Below, piece after piece: positions 53,520 through 63,476 of a stretch of 64,000 nt of DNA. The stretch lies in assembly GCF_038002825.1 (NCBI RefSeq), contig NZ_JBBODF010000001.1, positions 1,488,001-1,552,000 of the forward strand, given 5' to 3'. Position numbers and translations under genes: made by a program. The notes below the pieces were generated by a model. That model saw only the letters and a list, made by a program, of their open reading frames with translations, was not told the origin of the DNA and ran no database searches. The stretch is from Paenibacillus sp. FSL H8-0048 (GTDB lineage: Bacteria; Bacillota; Bacilli; Paenibacillales; Paenibacillaceae). Position 1 is the first letter of the stretch. Each line of letters begins with the position of its first letter.

Positions 53520-54602
53520 ATGAACGAAAGTACCAGGCAAGAACTATTATCCAAAAATGAAAAATTGATCAGCATGGTGATCGAGCGGGCCAAACGGGAT
53601 TTTCCGGAGGATATTGCGGTGATCGGACTTACAGGCTCTTTCAGAACCGGGGATTTCCATGACAAAAGCGATCTCGATCTGATCATCATCAATAACAACA
53701 ATGAAGGGTGGGACATCTCATCCTGCTTCATTCTCGGGGATGTCGGATATGATATCTACTGCACGCCTTGGGAGACCCGGATTGAAGATCAGGCGGCGCT
53801 TGAGAGTCCGATGATCTCCAGTCTGACCGATCTGCTGGTGCTCTACTGCGCGAAGCCGGAATATATGGACAAGCTGAGAGCCTATCAGCAGCGGGCGCAG
53901 GATACACTGGCGAAGCCCATTGGAAGCGAATGCCTGGAGCGGGCCAAGAAGTGGATTGATCTGGCGAAGCAGGAGTATGCGAATGCATATCTTTATGAGG
54001 AGATCGGGGCAGTCAGGCTGGCATCAGCCGAAATGGTGTATAATCTGGTGAACGCTTTGTCTCAAATGAATAATACGTATTTTCAGAGAGGGCTGAAGCG
54101 TTATCTGGAGGAGGTGAAGTCCTTCCGGCATCTTCCGGGGGATTTCGAGACGAACTACTGGAATGTGATCCGAGCAAAAAATGTGGATGAGATCAGAAAC
54201 ACTTCCCGTTTCCTGCTGAATAGCATCCTTGAGCTTCACAAAGCGCTGCATCAGCAATATGTGGAACAGCCTGTGCCCACCTATGATAATCTGAAGGGCA
54301 CCTATGAGGAATTATGGTGCAACTACCGTAACAAGGTGATTTCCAGCGTTGAAAGTAAGGATGCCTCTTACGCCTTTTACGCCGCTATGGGAGCGCAGGG
54401 TCTGCTGGATGAGATGACCGAGTCGCGGGGAACGCGGAAGTTCAATCTTATGCAGTATTTTGATGTGGACTATCTGGACCTGTTCAAGGACCGGTTCCTC
54501 CTGGCAATGGACGACTATCTGGAGGAATATCACCGGACCGGACGGCAGCTTCAGCGTTACGATACTTTTGAAGAGCTGTACCGGGAATATATGAAAAAGT
54601 AG
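53520..54602 (+). CDS. Nucleotidyltransferase-domain protein
   Basis: 360 residues; ATG 53520 follows AGGAGGAATCAGCT. The N-terminal 110 residues form a polymerase-beta-type nucleotidyltransferase core with GSFRTGDF and DKSDLDLIII supplying the two metal-binding aspartates. The rest (120-360) is helical and resembles the substrate/HEPN-like region of aminoglycoside nucleotidyltransferase relatives. It might modify a small molecule, but no family name is certain and a resistance role should not be assumed. It diverges from cysK and ends at a bidirectional terminator. Confidence 0.75.
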   Translation: MNESTRQELLSKNEKLISMVIERAKRDFPEDIAVIGLTGSFRTGDFHDKSDLDLIIINNNNEGWDISSCFILGDVGYDIYCTPWETRIEDQAALESPMISSLTDLLVLYCAKPEYMDKLRAYQQRAQDTLAKPIGSECLERAKKWIDLAKQEYANAYLYEEIGAVRLASAEMVYNLVNALSQMNNTYFQRGLKRYLEEVKSFRHLPGDFETNYWNVIRAKNVDEIRNTSRFLLNSILELHKALHQQYVEQPVPTYDNLKGTYEELWCNYRNKVISSVESKDASYAFYAAMGAQGLLDEMTESRGTRKFNLMQYFDVDYLDLFKDRFLLAMDDYLEEYHRTGRQLQRYDTFEELYREYMKK

Positions 54603-54611
54603 CGAAAAAGC

Positions 54612-54655
54612 AAGACGAAGCCCCTCCTTCTCGTTCAGGGTAGGGGCTTCGTCTA
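54612..54655. terminator. Bidirectional terminator
   Basis: GACGAAGCCCCT and AGGGGCTTCGTC form a perfect 12-base stem between two convergent genes. Confidence 0.85.
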
Positions 54656-54656
54656 A

Positions 54657-56360
54657 TTATACATTAAAACGTGCTACCAAACCTTGCAGCCCTTGCGCCA
54701 GCATGCTAAGTGCACTGGCAGAAGAGGCGATCTGTTCCACTGAAGCCATCTGCTCTTGAGATGCGGCGGATACTTGCTGTGTACTTGCCGCGGTGGTCTC
54801 CGAGATATGCGTAACGGTGCGGATGGAATCTACAATCTCCTCCGTCGCTGCCGTGATTTCTTCTACCGCACCGGATACCTCCTGGACCTGTCCCGCCAGT
54901 GAATCAATCGAATGGCGGATGGCATTGAAAGACTGCCCTGCCTCTTCTATGATCTTGGTTCCGCCCATTACTTCGTTCATGCTGTTCTTCATCACCTTCA
55001 CTGCATGATCAGCATCAGCCTGGATTCCAGTCGCCATTTCGGCAATCTGATTGGCGGAATCTGCGGACTGTTCGGCCAGTCTGCGCACTTGATCGGCTAC
55101 GACAGCAAATCCTCTGCCGTGCTCTCCGGCCCGGGCCGCTTCAATGGTTGCATTCAGTGCCAGCATATTCGTCTCCGAGGCAATCCCCTTGATCACCCCT
55201 ACAATACTGCTTATATCCTGTGAACGATTCACGAAGCCCATAACCTTTTGCGATAATGACTGAATGGATTCATTAATCGATTCCATCTGCTTAACGGCAG
55301 ATTGCAGAGACAGATCCCCGGCCACCGCATAATCTGCAGAATGCATAGAAGCTTCCGAGATATCCTGTACACTGGCAGCAATCTGCTGAATCCCGTCCGA
55401 CATTTCAATAATGGTGTTCATGTTCGTCTGCAGGTCATTCATCTGCATGCCCGCGCCGCTTGCGACCTCACCCATAATTCCGGCGATCTTCTCGGTTGTT
55501 TCGGCGGTCATTCCGCTATCCGAGGTCAGCTTCACTGAAGAAGCCGCCAGACCGTTCGCAGACAGCTTCACCTGGGTAATCATCGATCCTAGATTATCGG
55601 TCATTGTATTGAAATTCCGGGCCAGCTCACCGATCTCATCCTTGGTCTGCACACTAAGCTTACGGGTCAGATCGGCATCGCCGTCTGCAATCTCCTGAAG
55701 CTGCCTGTTCACATCCTTGACCGGCTTCAGAATCCGTGCGGACAATACGAATGCAATCAACAGAGCCAGTACCACGGATAAGCCCGTAACCCCCATGCTG
55801 GTAATCATAGCCGAACTGCGGTGGGTTGCCGCCTGGCTCTGTTCCTTCATAATTTCATCATGCAGCATCGTCTCGAACACCAGCTGTGAATCGATGATAG
55901 TCGTAAGGGAGAGGCTTGTGAACGACTTTTGCGCTTGCGGGAAGTTCCCTTCCTTAGCCAAGGCAAAAGCCTGCTTCAGCACCGTCAGATAATTGTCCCA
56001 CTCCCCCTCCAGCTTCTGAATTCCCGCAAGCTCTGCTTCATTCAGGCCAGCTCCCTTAAGCTCCTCGACAGCGGCTGTAATCTCTGGGATTTTGGCTTCA
56101 TAGGCCGTCAGATTGGCTGTTCTCTCCTCAGTGGTATTACTCATCACATACCTTGCAGCCAGACCGTCCGCTGTCCGGATCTCATCGGTTAATTTCTGTA
56201 CCATTGAGAGCTTGCTGTAATTCCGGTTGATCTGCTCTGTAAGCCTAGTCACTTTACCCTGAAATATAGTACTGCCGGTAATTGCGAGAATGAACACGAT
56301 AATAACAGCGGCGAAACCAAACATGATTTTGGCCCGGATTCCTCTAAGTCTGTTCAACAT
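54657..56360 (-). CDS. Methyl-accepting chemotaxis protein
   Basis: 567 residues from ATG 56360, which has GGAGG 8 bases upstream. Membrane helix 1 ([19 protein letters not shown]) is followed by an extracellular four-helix-type sensor (about 40-180), helix 2 ([20 protein letters not shown]) and HAMP ([20 protein letters not shown]). The signalling domain carries the hairpin [20 protein letters not shown] and [19 protein letters not shown]. It transmits an unknown external signal to CheA/CheW. The gene stands alone between two terminators. Confidence 0.93.
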   Translation of the reverse strand: MLNRLRGIRAKIMFGFAAVIIVFILAITGSTIFQGKVTRLTEQINRNYSKLSMVQKLTDEIRTADGLAARYVMSNTTEERTANLTAYEAKIPEITAAVEELKGAGLNEAELAGIQKLEGEWDNYLTVLKQAFALAKEGNFPQAQKSFTSLSLTTIIDSQLVFETMLHDEIMKEQSQAATHRSSAMITSMGVTGLSVVLALLIAFVLSARILKPVKDVNRQLQEIADGDADLTRKLSVQTKDEIGELARNFNTMTDNLGSMITQVKLSANGLAASSVKLTSDSGMTAETTEKIAGIMGEVASGAGMQMNDLQTNMNTIIEMSDGIQQIAASVQDISEASMHSADYAVAGDLSLQSAVKQMESINESIQSLSQKVMGFVNRSQDISSIVGVIKGIASETNMLALNATIEAARAGEHGRGFAVVADQVRRLAEQSADSANQIAEMATGIQADADHAVKVMKNSMNEVMGGTKIIEEAGQSFNAIRHSIDSLAGQVQEVSGAVEEITAATEEIVDSIRTVTHISETTAASTQQVSAASQEQMASVEQIASSASALSMLAQGLQGLVARFNV

Positions 56361-56458
56361 GATAACTACCTCCACTCGATATGTAAGCTCTACTATGTAT
56401 TCTCTATGTATCGTACTTCACAATTCTTAAATAAATCTGAAATACGCTGCCAAAGGTA

Positions 56459-56500
56459 AAAAAACCTCTATCCCTGCCAAGGCAGAAATGGAGGTTCTCA
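56459..56500 (-). terminator. Terminator after the Crp/Fnr-type gene
   Basis: AACCTC(TATC) and (AT)GGAGGTT flank an inner GCC/GGC pair. On the minus strand the stem is followed by TTTTTTTACC. It lies 22 bases past the regulator stop. Confidence 0.75.
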
Positions 56501-56521
56501 CAATGACTCCTATCATCCGGT

Positions 56522-57220
56522 TCAATCGTACAAATTCCCGTTCGCAAGCATTGCCAGCCGCTCCTCGTCCCGCACAATCAGGCGGCCGTTCCTGCGTTCA
56601 ATAATTCCGTCTTCAATCAGGCGGCGCACCACCCGGTTCAGATGCCGGTAACTGGTGCCTAGCAGATCGGCGGTCTCTGTCAGCGTAGAGGTGCGAATCT
56701 CTTCTACACGCTGAGCGCCGGTGTTGTCTGCGAAGAGCGACATCAGGTAGCTGGCGAACCGGTTCTCTACCGGATAAAGCACATTCATAGCTGACGTCTG
56801 GCCGAGCGTGTACATTTTGTGGCTCAGCTCTCCTACCAGGAAGCGCAGCAGCGCTGTATTGTCTTCAATCTCCCGGAGCAGCAGCTTCCTTCCGGCGACA
56901 AGCAGCAGGCTGTCCCCTACAGAGACGACCTCATTCTTGACCGGATACTGGCGCAGCAGCTCCACATCCCCGATCACCGACATCGGCCGGGCGAATCGGA
57001 CCAGCATTGATTTGCCGTTAGGCAGCAGCGTATGAATCTTCAGCTTGCCCTGCATCAGGAAAAACATATGCTCCAGCCGGTCTCCTACTGAGCAGACCGC
57101 CTCCCCTCCGCCGTAACGCCGAAGCTCCATCTGGGCAATGGCGCTACTGCTGAACATGGCTGTAAGGCCATTCTGCCCGGTAAGGCTCCGAACCGCCTCC
57201 GGATTTATAATCGATTGCAT
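56522..57220 (-). CDS. Crp/Fnr-family regulator, YeiL-like
   Basis: 232 residues from ATG 57220 (AAGGAG 11 bases upstream; ATG 57244 is also open). A cyclic-nucleotide-binding fold (about 25-145: YGGGEAVCSVGD, MFFLMQGKLKIHTLLPNGKS, IGDVELL) is followed by a winged helix (about 175-225: TLTETADLLGTSYRHLNRVV, LIEDGIIERRNGRL). The overall match is to the YeiL-like subgroup, but no Fe-S cysteine cluster is evident. It follows the DUF4173 gene by 64 bases and may form an operon with it. Ligand unknown. Confidence 0.85.
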   Translation of the reverse strand: MQSIINPEAVRSLTGQNGLTAMFSSSAIAQMELRRYGGGEAVCSVGDRLEHMFFLMQGKLKIHTLLPNGKSMLVRFARPMSVIGDVELLRQYPVKNEVVSVGDSLLLVAGRKLLLREIEDNTALLRFLVGELSHKMYTLGQTSAMNVLYPVENRFASYLMSLFADNTGAQRVEEIRTSTLTETADLLGTSYRHLNRVVRRLIEDGIIERRNGRLIVRDEERLAMLANGNLYD

Positions 57221-57284
57221 GAGCTTATTCTCTCCTTGTGTCATTTCTGCTGAAATTACTGTATCACAAGTCAAAGGCAGGATG

Positions 57285-58823
57285 CTATTTCTGCATTAGC
57301 TCTCCCGCAAAATAATCCTCCAGCGCCTTACGCTCCCGGTGATTCGCCAGATTGAACGATGGCCAGCTCTGCTTAGGCTGAGTACGGTCAGACAGTCTGC
57401 TGCGCAGCGCCTCGTCCAGAATCCCCTTCTCCTGCTTGCTGAACTCGATCAGCTCTGGAACCACATCTGCGGAGAGTCCGGCCAGGTGACCGGCATCCAG
57501 TGTGCCGCTTGCTGCATAACGCTGGATATTCTGCTTCGCAATGATAAGATCCATCCCTACATAGTTCATCAGCACATAGGAGAGCAGGCCAAGTACGATG
57601 TAGCATTTTAGAAGCGGGAAGGGGTCCCGGCTGATCCGAACGGCCGCCAGCACCAGCAGCAATCCGAGGAAGATCATGAAGGCATGCACCAGGAAGCGGA
57701 TGTAGGTGTAACCGTATGCCTCTTCATATAAGGTTAGCCGCGAGTAGGCAGAATACAGCATGACCATGGAGCACAACACCAGAATATACAGCAGGAGCTG
57801 GATTACCCGCTTCAGGATTCCTCCAGCTTTGCGCACGGCCAGCAAGGACAGCAGCAAGATTGCGAAGTTAATGGATGTGACCAGGATCAGCTCCAGAAAA
57901 CCGCTCCGCGCATAGTCCGCATACGTACTGTTCTCCGGCAGAATCCCGTCCCAGGCCCCGAACAGATAAGAGAACTGGACACTCACAAACAGCATGTACA
58001 CCGCATTGATTGCGGTCAGCACGGTAGTGATAATGACGGGATCATCAAGACCGATCCCCTCGTCCCCTGCTTCAGCCGCTTCCAGCTTCTGCCCCATCGC
58101 ATCAAACTCACTGGCCAGAGGAGTGCGGATATAGGATTTACTCTGCACGAACCCCCAGACGAAGCCGAACATGCCCAGCCCGAGCAGCAGAACCCACAGG
58201 CCCCGGAAGACCCAGTCCCCCAGCGATATATTGTCAAAAATCCCCGGGAGTGCGGCCAGCAGCTTACTGAATACTCCGTCCGCCGTAGAGAGCAGCGAGA
58301 TCACGATCAGCAGCAGCGGCACCGAAATCAGCAGGCCGATCAGCACCCGCATCAATACCTGCTTGCGTTCATTCGCCATCCCGCCTTTACCCCGGCGCAG
58401 CAGCCTCAGTGCCGTAGCCCAGTTGCGCAGACTTTGCGGGAACAGATGCTCAAGGGCCGCGCCGATCAGTGCGAGTCCGCTCCAGGCGGGCTTACGGTAA
58501 CTAAGCATATACGTCATATGTAATAGAATGAGCGCCGGAATAACAACGAAGTTAAGCGCAAAGAAAAACCAGTTACCGAACAGCATATAGGTCAGGGACA
58601 ACAGAAATATGGACACCATCCAAACATAGCTGAACCAGTTCTGCTTGCGCAGCCGCTCCTTGGCAAAATAGAGCATAAAGGCATAAAATAAGACCACAAA
58701 AATCGGGTATGAGATCCCCGGCATTTTGCCGTAGAAGAGGTACTGATGCACAACTGCAAGCAGAAATGCGGCCAATAAGGCTACACGCCCAAGCCCCGGT
58801 TTGGATACCGTTTGTTCGTCCAT
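57285..58823 (-). CDS. DUF4173-family membrane protein
   Basis: 512 residues from ATG 58823, seven bases after GGGGGAA. About ten to twelve hydrophobic helices, starting LGRVALLAAFLLAVVHQYLF. The pattern (ISVPLLLIVISLLSTADGVF, then PENSTYADYARSGFLELILV) matches the DUF4173 family of integral membrane proteins of unknown function. The C-terminal 80 residues are soluble. It diverges from an SgrR-like regulator and precedes a Crp/Fnr-type gene, so it is probably controlled by one of them. Confidence 0.82.
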   Translation of the reverse strand: MDEQTVSKPGLGRVALLAAFLLAVVHQYLFYGKMPGISYPIFVVLFYAFMLYFAKERLRKQNWFSYVWMVSIFLLSLTYMLFGNWFFFALNFVVIPALILLHMTYMLSYRKPAWSGLALIGAALEHLFPQSLRNWATALRLLRRGKGGMANERKQVLMRVLIGLLISVPLLLIVISLLSTADGVFSKLLAALPGIFDNISLGDWVFRGLWVLLLGLGMFGFVWGFVQSKSYIRTPLASEFDAMGQKLEAAEAGDEGIGLDDPVIITTVLTAINAVYMLFVSVQFSYLFGAWDGILPENSTYADYARSGFLELILVTSINFAILLLSLLAVRKAGGILKRVIQLLLYILVLCSMVMLYSAYSRLTLYEEAYGYTYIRFLVHAFMIFLGLLLVLAAVRISRDPFPLLKCYIVLGLLSYVLMNYVGMDLIIAKQNIQRYAASGTLDAGHLAGLSADVVPELIEFSKQEKGILDEALRSRLSDRTQPKQSWPSFNLANHRERKALEDYFAGELMQK

Positions 58824-58869
58824 GGTAAATTCCCCCATCTTTTTACTGTCATACCCTGATTCTAGCTGA

Positions 58870-58918
58870 TAAAATAAGAAGAAAAAGAGAAATATATTAT
58901 GATTAATTTCTTATTTTA
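58870..58918. promoter_or_regulatory. 11-base inverted repeat in a divergent promoter
   Basis: TAAAATAAGAA (58870-58880) and TTCTTATTTTA (58908-58918) are perfect inverse copies 27 bases apart, between the DUF4173 gene and the SgrR-like gene. TATTATG-type -10 sequences lie between the arms. A likely operator for the SgrR-like protein. Confidence 0.5.
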
Positions 58919-58937
58919 TAGATGAGGCAGGAGGAGA

Positions 58938-60623
58938 ATGTCCCACATGAAGCTGCATAGTCAATTCCTGAAGCTGCATTCGCAGCATGGAGGTCCGTCT
59001 GAGATCTCTGTCACCCTGGACGAGCTAGCCCTGACCCTTGGCTGCACCCACCGTAATGCATTGCATGTGATCCGCAAAATGGCCGATCTCGGCTGGATCA
59101 CCTGGACTCCCAGCCGGGGCCGGGGGCGGCGCTCCAAGCTGGTGTTCCTCGCGGCGGCCGAGGACATTGCCCTGGAATCCATGAAGCAGGCGATAAGCAG
59201 TAAGGATATCAGCAGCGCCCTGGAGGGCATCCGCGGACATGCCCGCACCTCATCGCTGCAGGACACACTGCAAGGCTGGCTGCTGACTTACTTCGGGCAT
59301 CATGCCGAGGTGCACAGCGACAAGCGGATCGATACGCTGCGGCTGCCGGTCACCCAGCAGCTCCATACCTTCGATCCGCTCTATATGAATTTGCTGGCGG
59401 AGTCGTTTGTCTCGAGCCATGTTTTTGACGGACTGGTCGGTCGCAGCGGTGAACGCGGTAAGGTGATCCCCGGCCTGGCCCATGCCTGGGAGACAGACGG
59501 GAGCCGGAGCGCCTGGACTTTTCATCTGCGCAAGGAGGTCTTATTCCATCATGGCAAGGTACTGACCGCCGAGGATGTTGTCTACTCGTTCGAACGGATG
59601 ATGTCTACCTCGCAGCGCATGCTATACAGTTATATTGTCAAGGAGATTCAGGAGGTCCAGGCCTTGAATGCCTCAACTGTCCGTATTCTGCTGAAGAAGC
59701 CGAACGAACTCTTCCTTCCCTTCCTCTGCACCAGCCGGGCGGCGATTGTGCCCCGCGATCTGGAGTCCATTGGAGAGAATCTGTTTGGACGCCGGCCGGC
59801 GGGCACCGGTCCGTTCAAGGTCGTGGAGATGAACGAGGACACCTGTGTGCTGGAGGTGTTCCCTTATTACTTCCAGGGGCGGGCCCATCTGGACCGTGTG
59901 GAGATTATCTATGTCCCGTGGAGCCTGGACCGGGAGTCCTCAGAGACCGGCTCTGCCTTCCATATCATTCCGAATCCGTCCACAGCGGGCGCAGACTCTC
60001 TAAGCAGAATCCACTCTGAGTCCTATGTCCGTAAATTCGTAACCTGCAACACGAAGAAAAAGGGACCGCTAAGCGATCCCCTTCTCCGTGCCGAGCTGCT
60101 GTCCTGTCTGCATGAAGCTCCGAGAGTGCCCTTCCGGCATTTCGCAGCGCCTCCGGCTGAAGCCTTGCAGATTGCCACGATTCCGCAATATGCCGGGGAT
60201 GCCGAATACATCGCCGCAAGACTAAGGCAGCACGGATATTCCTGCAAGGTGTTATCCGTGTCGCCGGAGGAATTCAAAGGCCCGATACGCCTGAAGTCCG
60301 ACCTGATCGTCTTCTCGCTTCTCCGCGACCAGGACGAACAGCTCCGGCTCTACGATCTGTATCTGACCCTCTCGCAGCACATCGAACCACGCACCCGTGC
60401 GGGCATCGAGGGCAGGCTGCGCCAGATCTCGCTGGAGCCTGACGCCGCCGTCCGGGCGGAAGGCTTCCGGGTGATTGAGGAGACTCTAACCCGTGACCAC
60501 CAGCTGCATATTCTATACGAACGGCCTGCCGAGACCGCCTATCTGCCCTCCGTGCGCGGAGTGACCTTCAACAGCCAGGGCTGGGTCGATCTGCGCCATC
60601 TGTGGTTTCCGCCGGAGCTGTAA
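58938..60623 (+). CDS. SgrR-like regulator with solute-binding domain
   Basis: 561 residues; ATG 58938 directly after AGGAGGAGA (ATG 58947 possible). The N-terminal 110 residues form an SgrR-type winged helix (VTLDELALTLGCTHRNALHV, MADLGWITWTPSRGRGRRS). The rest is a family-5 extracellular solute-binding fold used in the cytosol as sensor (TFDPLYMNLL, HAWETDGSRSAWTFHLRKEV, TAEDVVYSFERM). No signal peptide. Such regulators usually control a neighbouring transporter; here the divergent neighbour is the DUF4173 membrane protein. The ligand is unknown, possibly a peptide or sugar phosphate. Confidence 0.87.
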   Translation: MSHMKLHSQFLKLHSQHGGPSEISVTLDELALTLGCTHRNALHVIRKMADLGWITWTPSRGRGRRSKLVFLAAAEDIALESMKQAISSKDISSALEGIRGHARTSSLQDTLQGWLLTYFGHHAEVHSDKRIDTLRLPVTQQLHTFDPLYMNLLAESFVSSHVFDGLVGRSGERGKVIPGLAHAWETDGSRSAWTFHLRKEVLFHHGKVLTAEDVVYSFERMMSTSQRMLYSYIVKEIQEVQALNASTVRILLKKPNELFLPFLCTSRAAIVPRDLESIGENLFGRRPAGTGPFKVVEMNEDTCVLEVFPYYFQGRAHLDRVEIIYVPWSLDRESSETGSAFHIIPNPSTAGADSLSRIHSESYVRKFVTCNTKKKGPLSDPLLRAELLSCLHEAPRVPFRHFAAPPAEALQIATIPQYAGDAEYIAARLRQHGYSCKVLSVSPEEFKGPIRLKSDLIVFSLLRDQDEQLRLYDLYLTLSQHIEPRTRAGIEGRLRQISLEPDAAVRAEGFRVIEETLTRDHQLHILYERPAETAYLPSVRGVTFNSQGWVDLRHLWFPPEL

Positions 60624-60701
60624 GCGTGGTCTGGACGGGAGCGGATCAGATACGTTGCATGGAAGCGGAGACTTCCGGCAGCACATACGGATGGACAGAC
60701 C

Positions 60702-61193
60702 CTACGCTCTGCCGGGCAGATACTCCGCCAGCCCCCGGCCGATCAGATTAGGCGAGACCGGCTTCCGGCCAAGTTCCCTTGACCAGATGGAGAGCTGGCC
60801 GATATGATGGATCTCATGGGCGATAATATGGCGTATTACTTCGCCCCAGGTATGCTGGGCAACCTGTCCATCCGGCCGCTCATCCCTTAGCTTCCTCTGC
60901 TCCAGTCCCTCATTCCAGGCCACTACGAAGGACTCTACCTCCGGCCGGAAGCGCGCGTCGACCTCTCTGATTTTCTGCAAAGTATTGTACTCCATGAAGT
61001 CTAAACGGATATCCGGCTTACCTTCCATCTCCCGGACCCAGCTTAATTCCACATCCACTATATGCACCAGTGTCTGCAGGATTCCACCCACCCCGCCAAT
61101 GCGTGTCTTCACCAGTTCTTCCTCCGGCAGCTGCCCGCACCATTGATACCATTCCTCGCGGACCAGCCAGCTATAGCGAAACAAGGTTTGCAT
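60702..61193 (-). CDS. DinB-family protein
   Basis: 163 residues, a four-helix DinB fold of normal length. Metal-ligand histidines are visible in TLVHIVDVELSW and in HIIAHEIHHIGQLS. DinB-like proteins include thiol-dependent transferases and proteins of unknown function induced by stress. Cytosolic. No operon partner is obvious; the gene upstream (61265) ends about 70 bases before it. Confidence 0.87.
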   Translation of the reverse strand: MQTLFRYSWLVREEWYQWCGQLPEEELVKTRIGGVGGILQTLVHIVDVELSWVREMEGKPDIRLDFMEYNTLQKIREVDARFRPEVESFVVAWNEGLEQRKLRDERPDGQVAQHTWGEVIRHIIAHEIHHIGQLSIWSRELGRKPVSPNLIGRGLAEYLPGRA

Positions 61194-61264
61194 GGTTGGC
61201 CTTCACCTCCGCTTCTTTTTGCTTTTTGTTAAATTCTCTAGTGCCTCTTATATACCTTTATACC

Positions 61265-62371
61265 TTACCCTTTTCTGCGCCGGATGCTATAAAATCTCAT
61301 CGCTGTGGGAACGCCCTTGATTTCCAGCACCCCGCTGTAGATCAGTTCTCTCACCCTATGCTCGAAATAAGCCTCACCGACATACTGGTCACAGTATCCG
61401 ATCGCTTCTCCGACCAGCCGGGCTGATTTCAGGAATCCTTCATCCCCTGTCGGTGGCTGAAGCGAGTCCAGCTTCTCCAGCAGATAGCTGTCGTAGTAAT
61501 CAGCGGGCACTTCCAGCAGGGCATCCTCCTGCCAGATTCGCAGTACGCCGGACTGCCCTGAAATCGTCAGCCAATCCTGAGACAACCGTGCATTATCCGC
61601 AGCAGTCAGCCTGCTGCCCTCATCGATCCGTAGAAGCGCTTCCCTAAGCTTGTCTGACGGAATCTCACCGGAATGACAATAGTTTATAAAAGCATGCGGC
61701 CGGTTGAACAACTGCTCACAGATAGCTCCGGCGTCAAGCACGATGATCTCATTCTGTCTGTTCCCCAGCAGATGAACCGCAAGACGCAGCCCCGCCTGCT
61801 CGGAGGCATTACTCCCGGTCCAGATTATAATCTTGGCCTGCCCAGGAATCTGCTCCAGGTTGTCGAGCAGCTCCGTATACTCTCTTTCACATTCATCAGA
61901 GACCGTAAAGTATTCTTGGATATGCTGGCGGAACCAGTCGCCACGCAATTTCCTTCCCGCTGGCGTATCCAACTGATCCAGCGGACCTATAGCATAATTC
62001 TCCCGCAGAATAATTAGCTTATGGGTATCCGTCCAACCAAATTCTTTAAGCACCTGCTTCACACTACCCCCGAAAGAGTCACCGCAGAGGATGTGGACAT
62101 GGGTACTGTCAGGAGCAGGGTCCCAGAAGGCACGCTGTGCCGGAAGACTCATCAATGATGAGTACTGTTCAATCAATGCGGCAACCGGATCCGCCATATG
62201 CTCCTCCAGAGGTCTCTCCAGTTGCCCAGACTGCTCCTTCAACTCGCTTATTCCCGCCAAAATCCGCGTCAAGTACTGCTTTACTTCCTCATCCCTGAGC
62301 GTACTTACTGCCTTTTTGATCGCCAGCATGTCCTTCAACGGATTCACCTCTGATTCAAAATCGAAATTCAA
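61265..62371 (-). CDS. DUF1835-domain protein
   Basis: About 357-368 residues. TTG 62371 lies next to the previous stop but lacks a good ribosome site; TTG 62338 after AGAGGTGA is likely the true start. The central region (about 90-215) begins HVHILCGDSFGGSVKQVLKE, the DUF1835 signature, and a DUF3658-like C-terminal domain follows (LSQDWLTISGQ to the end, with AIGYCDQYVGEAYFEHRVRE). Function unknown; soluble and cytosolic. It directly follows the stalk-domain gene and is probably co-transcribed. Confidence 0.75.
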   Translation of the reverse strand: MNFDFESEVNPLKDMLAIKKAVSTLRDEEVKQYLTRILAGISELKEQSGQLERPLEEHMADPVAALIEQYSSLMSLPAQRAFWDPAPDSTHVHILCGDSFGGSVKQVLKEFGWTDTHKLIILRENYAIGPLDQLDTPAGRKLRGDWFRQHIQEYFTVSDECEREYTELLDNLEQIPGQAKIIIWTGSNASEQAGLRLAVHLLGNRQNEIIVLDAGAICEQLFNRPHAFINYCHSGEIPSDKLREALLRIDEGSRLTAADNARLSQDWLTISGQSGVLRIWQEDALLEVPADYYDSYLLEKLDSLQPPTGDEGFLKSARLVGEAIGYCDQYVGEAYFEHRVRELIYSGVLEIKGVPTAMRFYSIRRRKG

Positions 62372-62372
62372 A

Positions 62373-63203
62373 CTAATTCCCGGAGGGATCGAGCAGGCGC
62401 CCTTTTACAAGCAAATAAGCAGGCGTACTCGGTGTTTCGGTTTTAACGGTAACCTCAATCGTTCCATCCTTACGGACAGCCGGTCTTTCCCGCTTCTGCG
62501 CCGGCAACTGAATCAATTGATCATCATAAAGTATATACGCCGCCACATCCGCCGCCCCTTCAGGAACATCCTTACCTGTAATATTCTTCGCCTTCACCGT
62601 GAAGCTGCCTTTTGCAGGGTCAAAGGTGTAAGACACTGGCCGGAACGCATCGTCGCTAATGATCGTCCCCGGTGGGGAAGTGAAGGGGCCCTTCTCAGTG
62701 TCCTCCAAAGATAGCTTGATCATATCCGTCTGCATCAGGGTTTCACCAGTCAGCGTGTAGAGCTGATTTGCCTGATCCCATTTGTTCACAATACCCAGAC
62801 GTCCGGCAAGCACACTGACCGGAATGAACATCGAATTTTGTTCCATTACCGGAACCGTATCCATCGACCCGGCAACCCCGTTAACCGAAACAGCTTTGGA
62901 ACCAATAGTGAACTTAACCGTTACACTATCCTTTTCGATGGCAGCCGTCCTAGCCTTGGCATCATAGCTGACCTTCGCCCCCATCAGCTCGCTAATGGAG
63001 CGAAGCGGAATCATCGTCCGGTAGTTGGCATCCACATATGGCGCCTTCGGTGCCGTATAGAGCACATAATAATCGTTGATTTTCAGCAGCGCAGGATATT
63101 TCTTAGCCGCCGCCTCGACTTTCCCCGGATTCCCCCCCGTGAACATAGCGAAGCTCAATCCCGCAGCAAATAAGGCTGTCAGCAATTTTTTACCTGTCTT
63201 CAT
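62373..63203 (-). CDS. Secreted stalk-domain (copper amine oxidase N-like) protein
   Basis: 276 residues from ATG 63203 (AGAGAGG 10 bases upstream; ATG 63212 is too close to it). A signal peptide ending near KVEA is followed by a stalk domain (about 38-150) with RTMIPLRSISELMGAKVSYD and MFIPVSVLAGRLGI, the repeated pattern called copper amine oxidase N-terminal or stalk domain in Paenibacillus. No oxidase catalytic domain follows; the C-terminal 120 residues are a beta-rich unknown module. Exported; exact role unknown. Confidence 0.85.
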   Translation of the reverse strand: MKTGKKLLTALFAAGLSFAMFTGGNPGKVEAAAKKYPALLKINDYYVLYTAPKAPYVDANYRTMIPLRSISELMGAKVSYDAKARTAAIEKDSVTVKFTIGSKAVSVNGVAGSMDTVPVMEQNSMFIPVSVLAGRLGIVNKWDQANQLYTLTGETLMQTDMIKLSLEDTEKGPFTSPPGTIISDDAFRPVSYTFDPAKGSFTVKAKNITGKDVPEGAADVAAYILYDDQLIQLPAQKRERPAVRKDGTIEVTVKTETPSTPAYLLVKGRLLDPSGN

Positions 63204-63370
63204 CCCAAACATCCTCTCTTTTCCTCTACTTCATATATTTTTATCATCTTTCTTATTACTCCAAATCCCCGCATCAGTTGCGCCTCTCTACTAAAATCTA
63301 ACAAAATGCCCAGGGATGCAGTGTCATTTTCGTGACATGCCTTTTCTCAGCTTGAACACGTAAAAGCCAT

Positions 63371-63398
63371 TTGAATACTTACTTTATCTATTTATAAT
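63371..63398 (+). promoter_or_regulatory. Promoter of the small HEAT-like gene
   Basis: TTGAAT (63371-63376) and TATAAT (63393-63398), 16 bases apart. The remainder of the 63,204-63,431 gap shows nothing else. Confidence 0.55.
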
Positions 63399-63431
63399 TA
63401 GAGTGAAGTTAATGCAAAGGAGATTATTATT

Positions 63432-63476
63432 ATGAGCTATGCCAAAGTGCAAGGGGATGAAGGAGAATTATGCTAA
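63432..63476 (+). CDS. Fourteen-residue leader reading frame
   Basis: ATG 63432, about 9 bases after AAAGGAG, encodes MSYAKVQGDEGELC. Its stop overlaps the start of the next gene (TTATGCTAA). The ribosome site for the next gene lies inside this frame. It may couple translation or may simply be chance. Confidence 0.35.
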   Translation: MSYAKVQGDEGELC

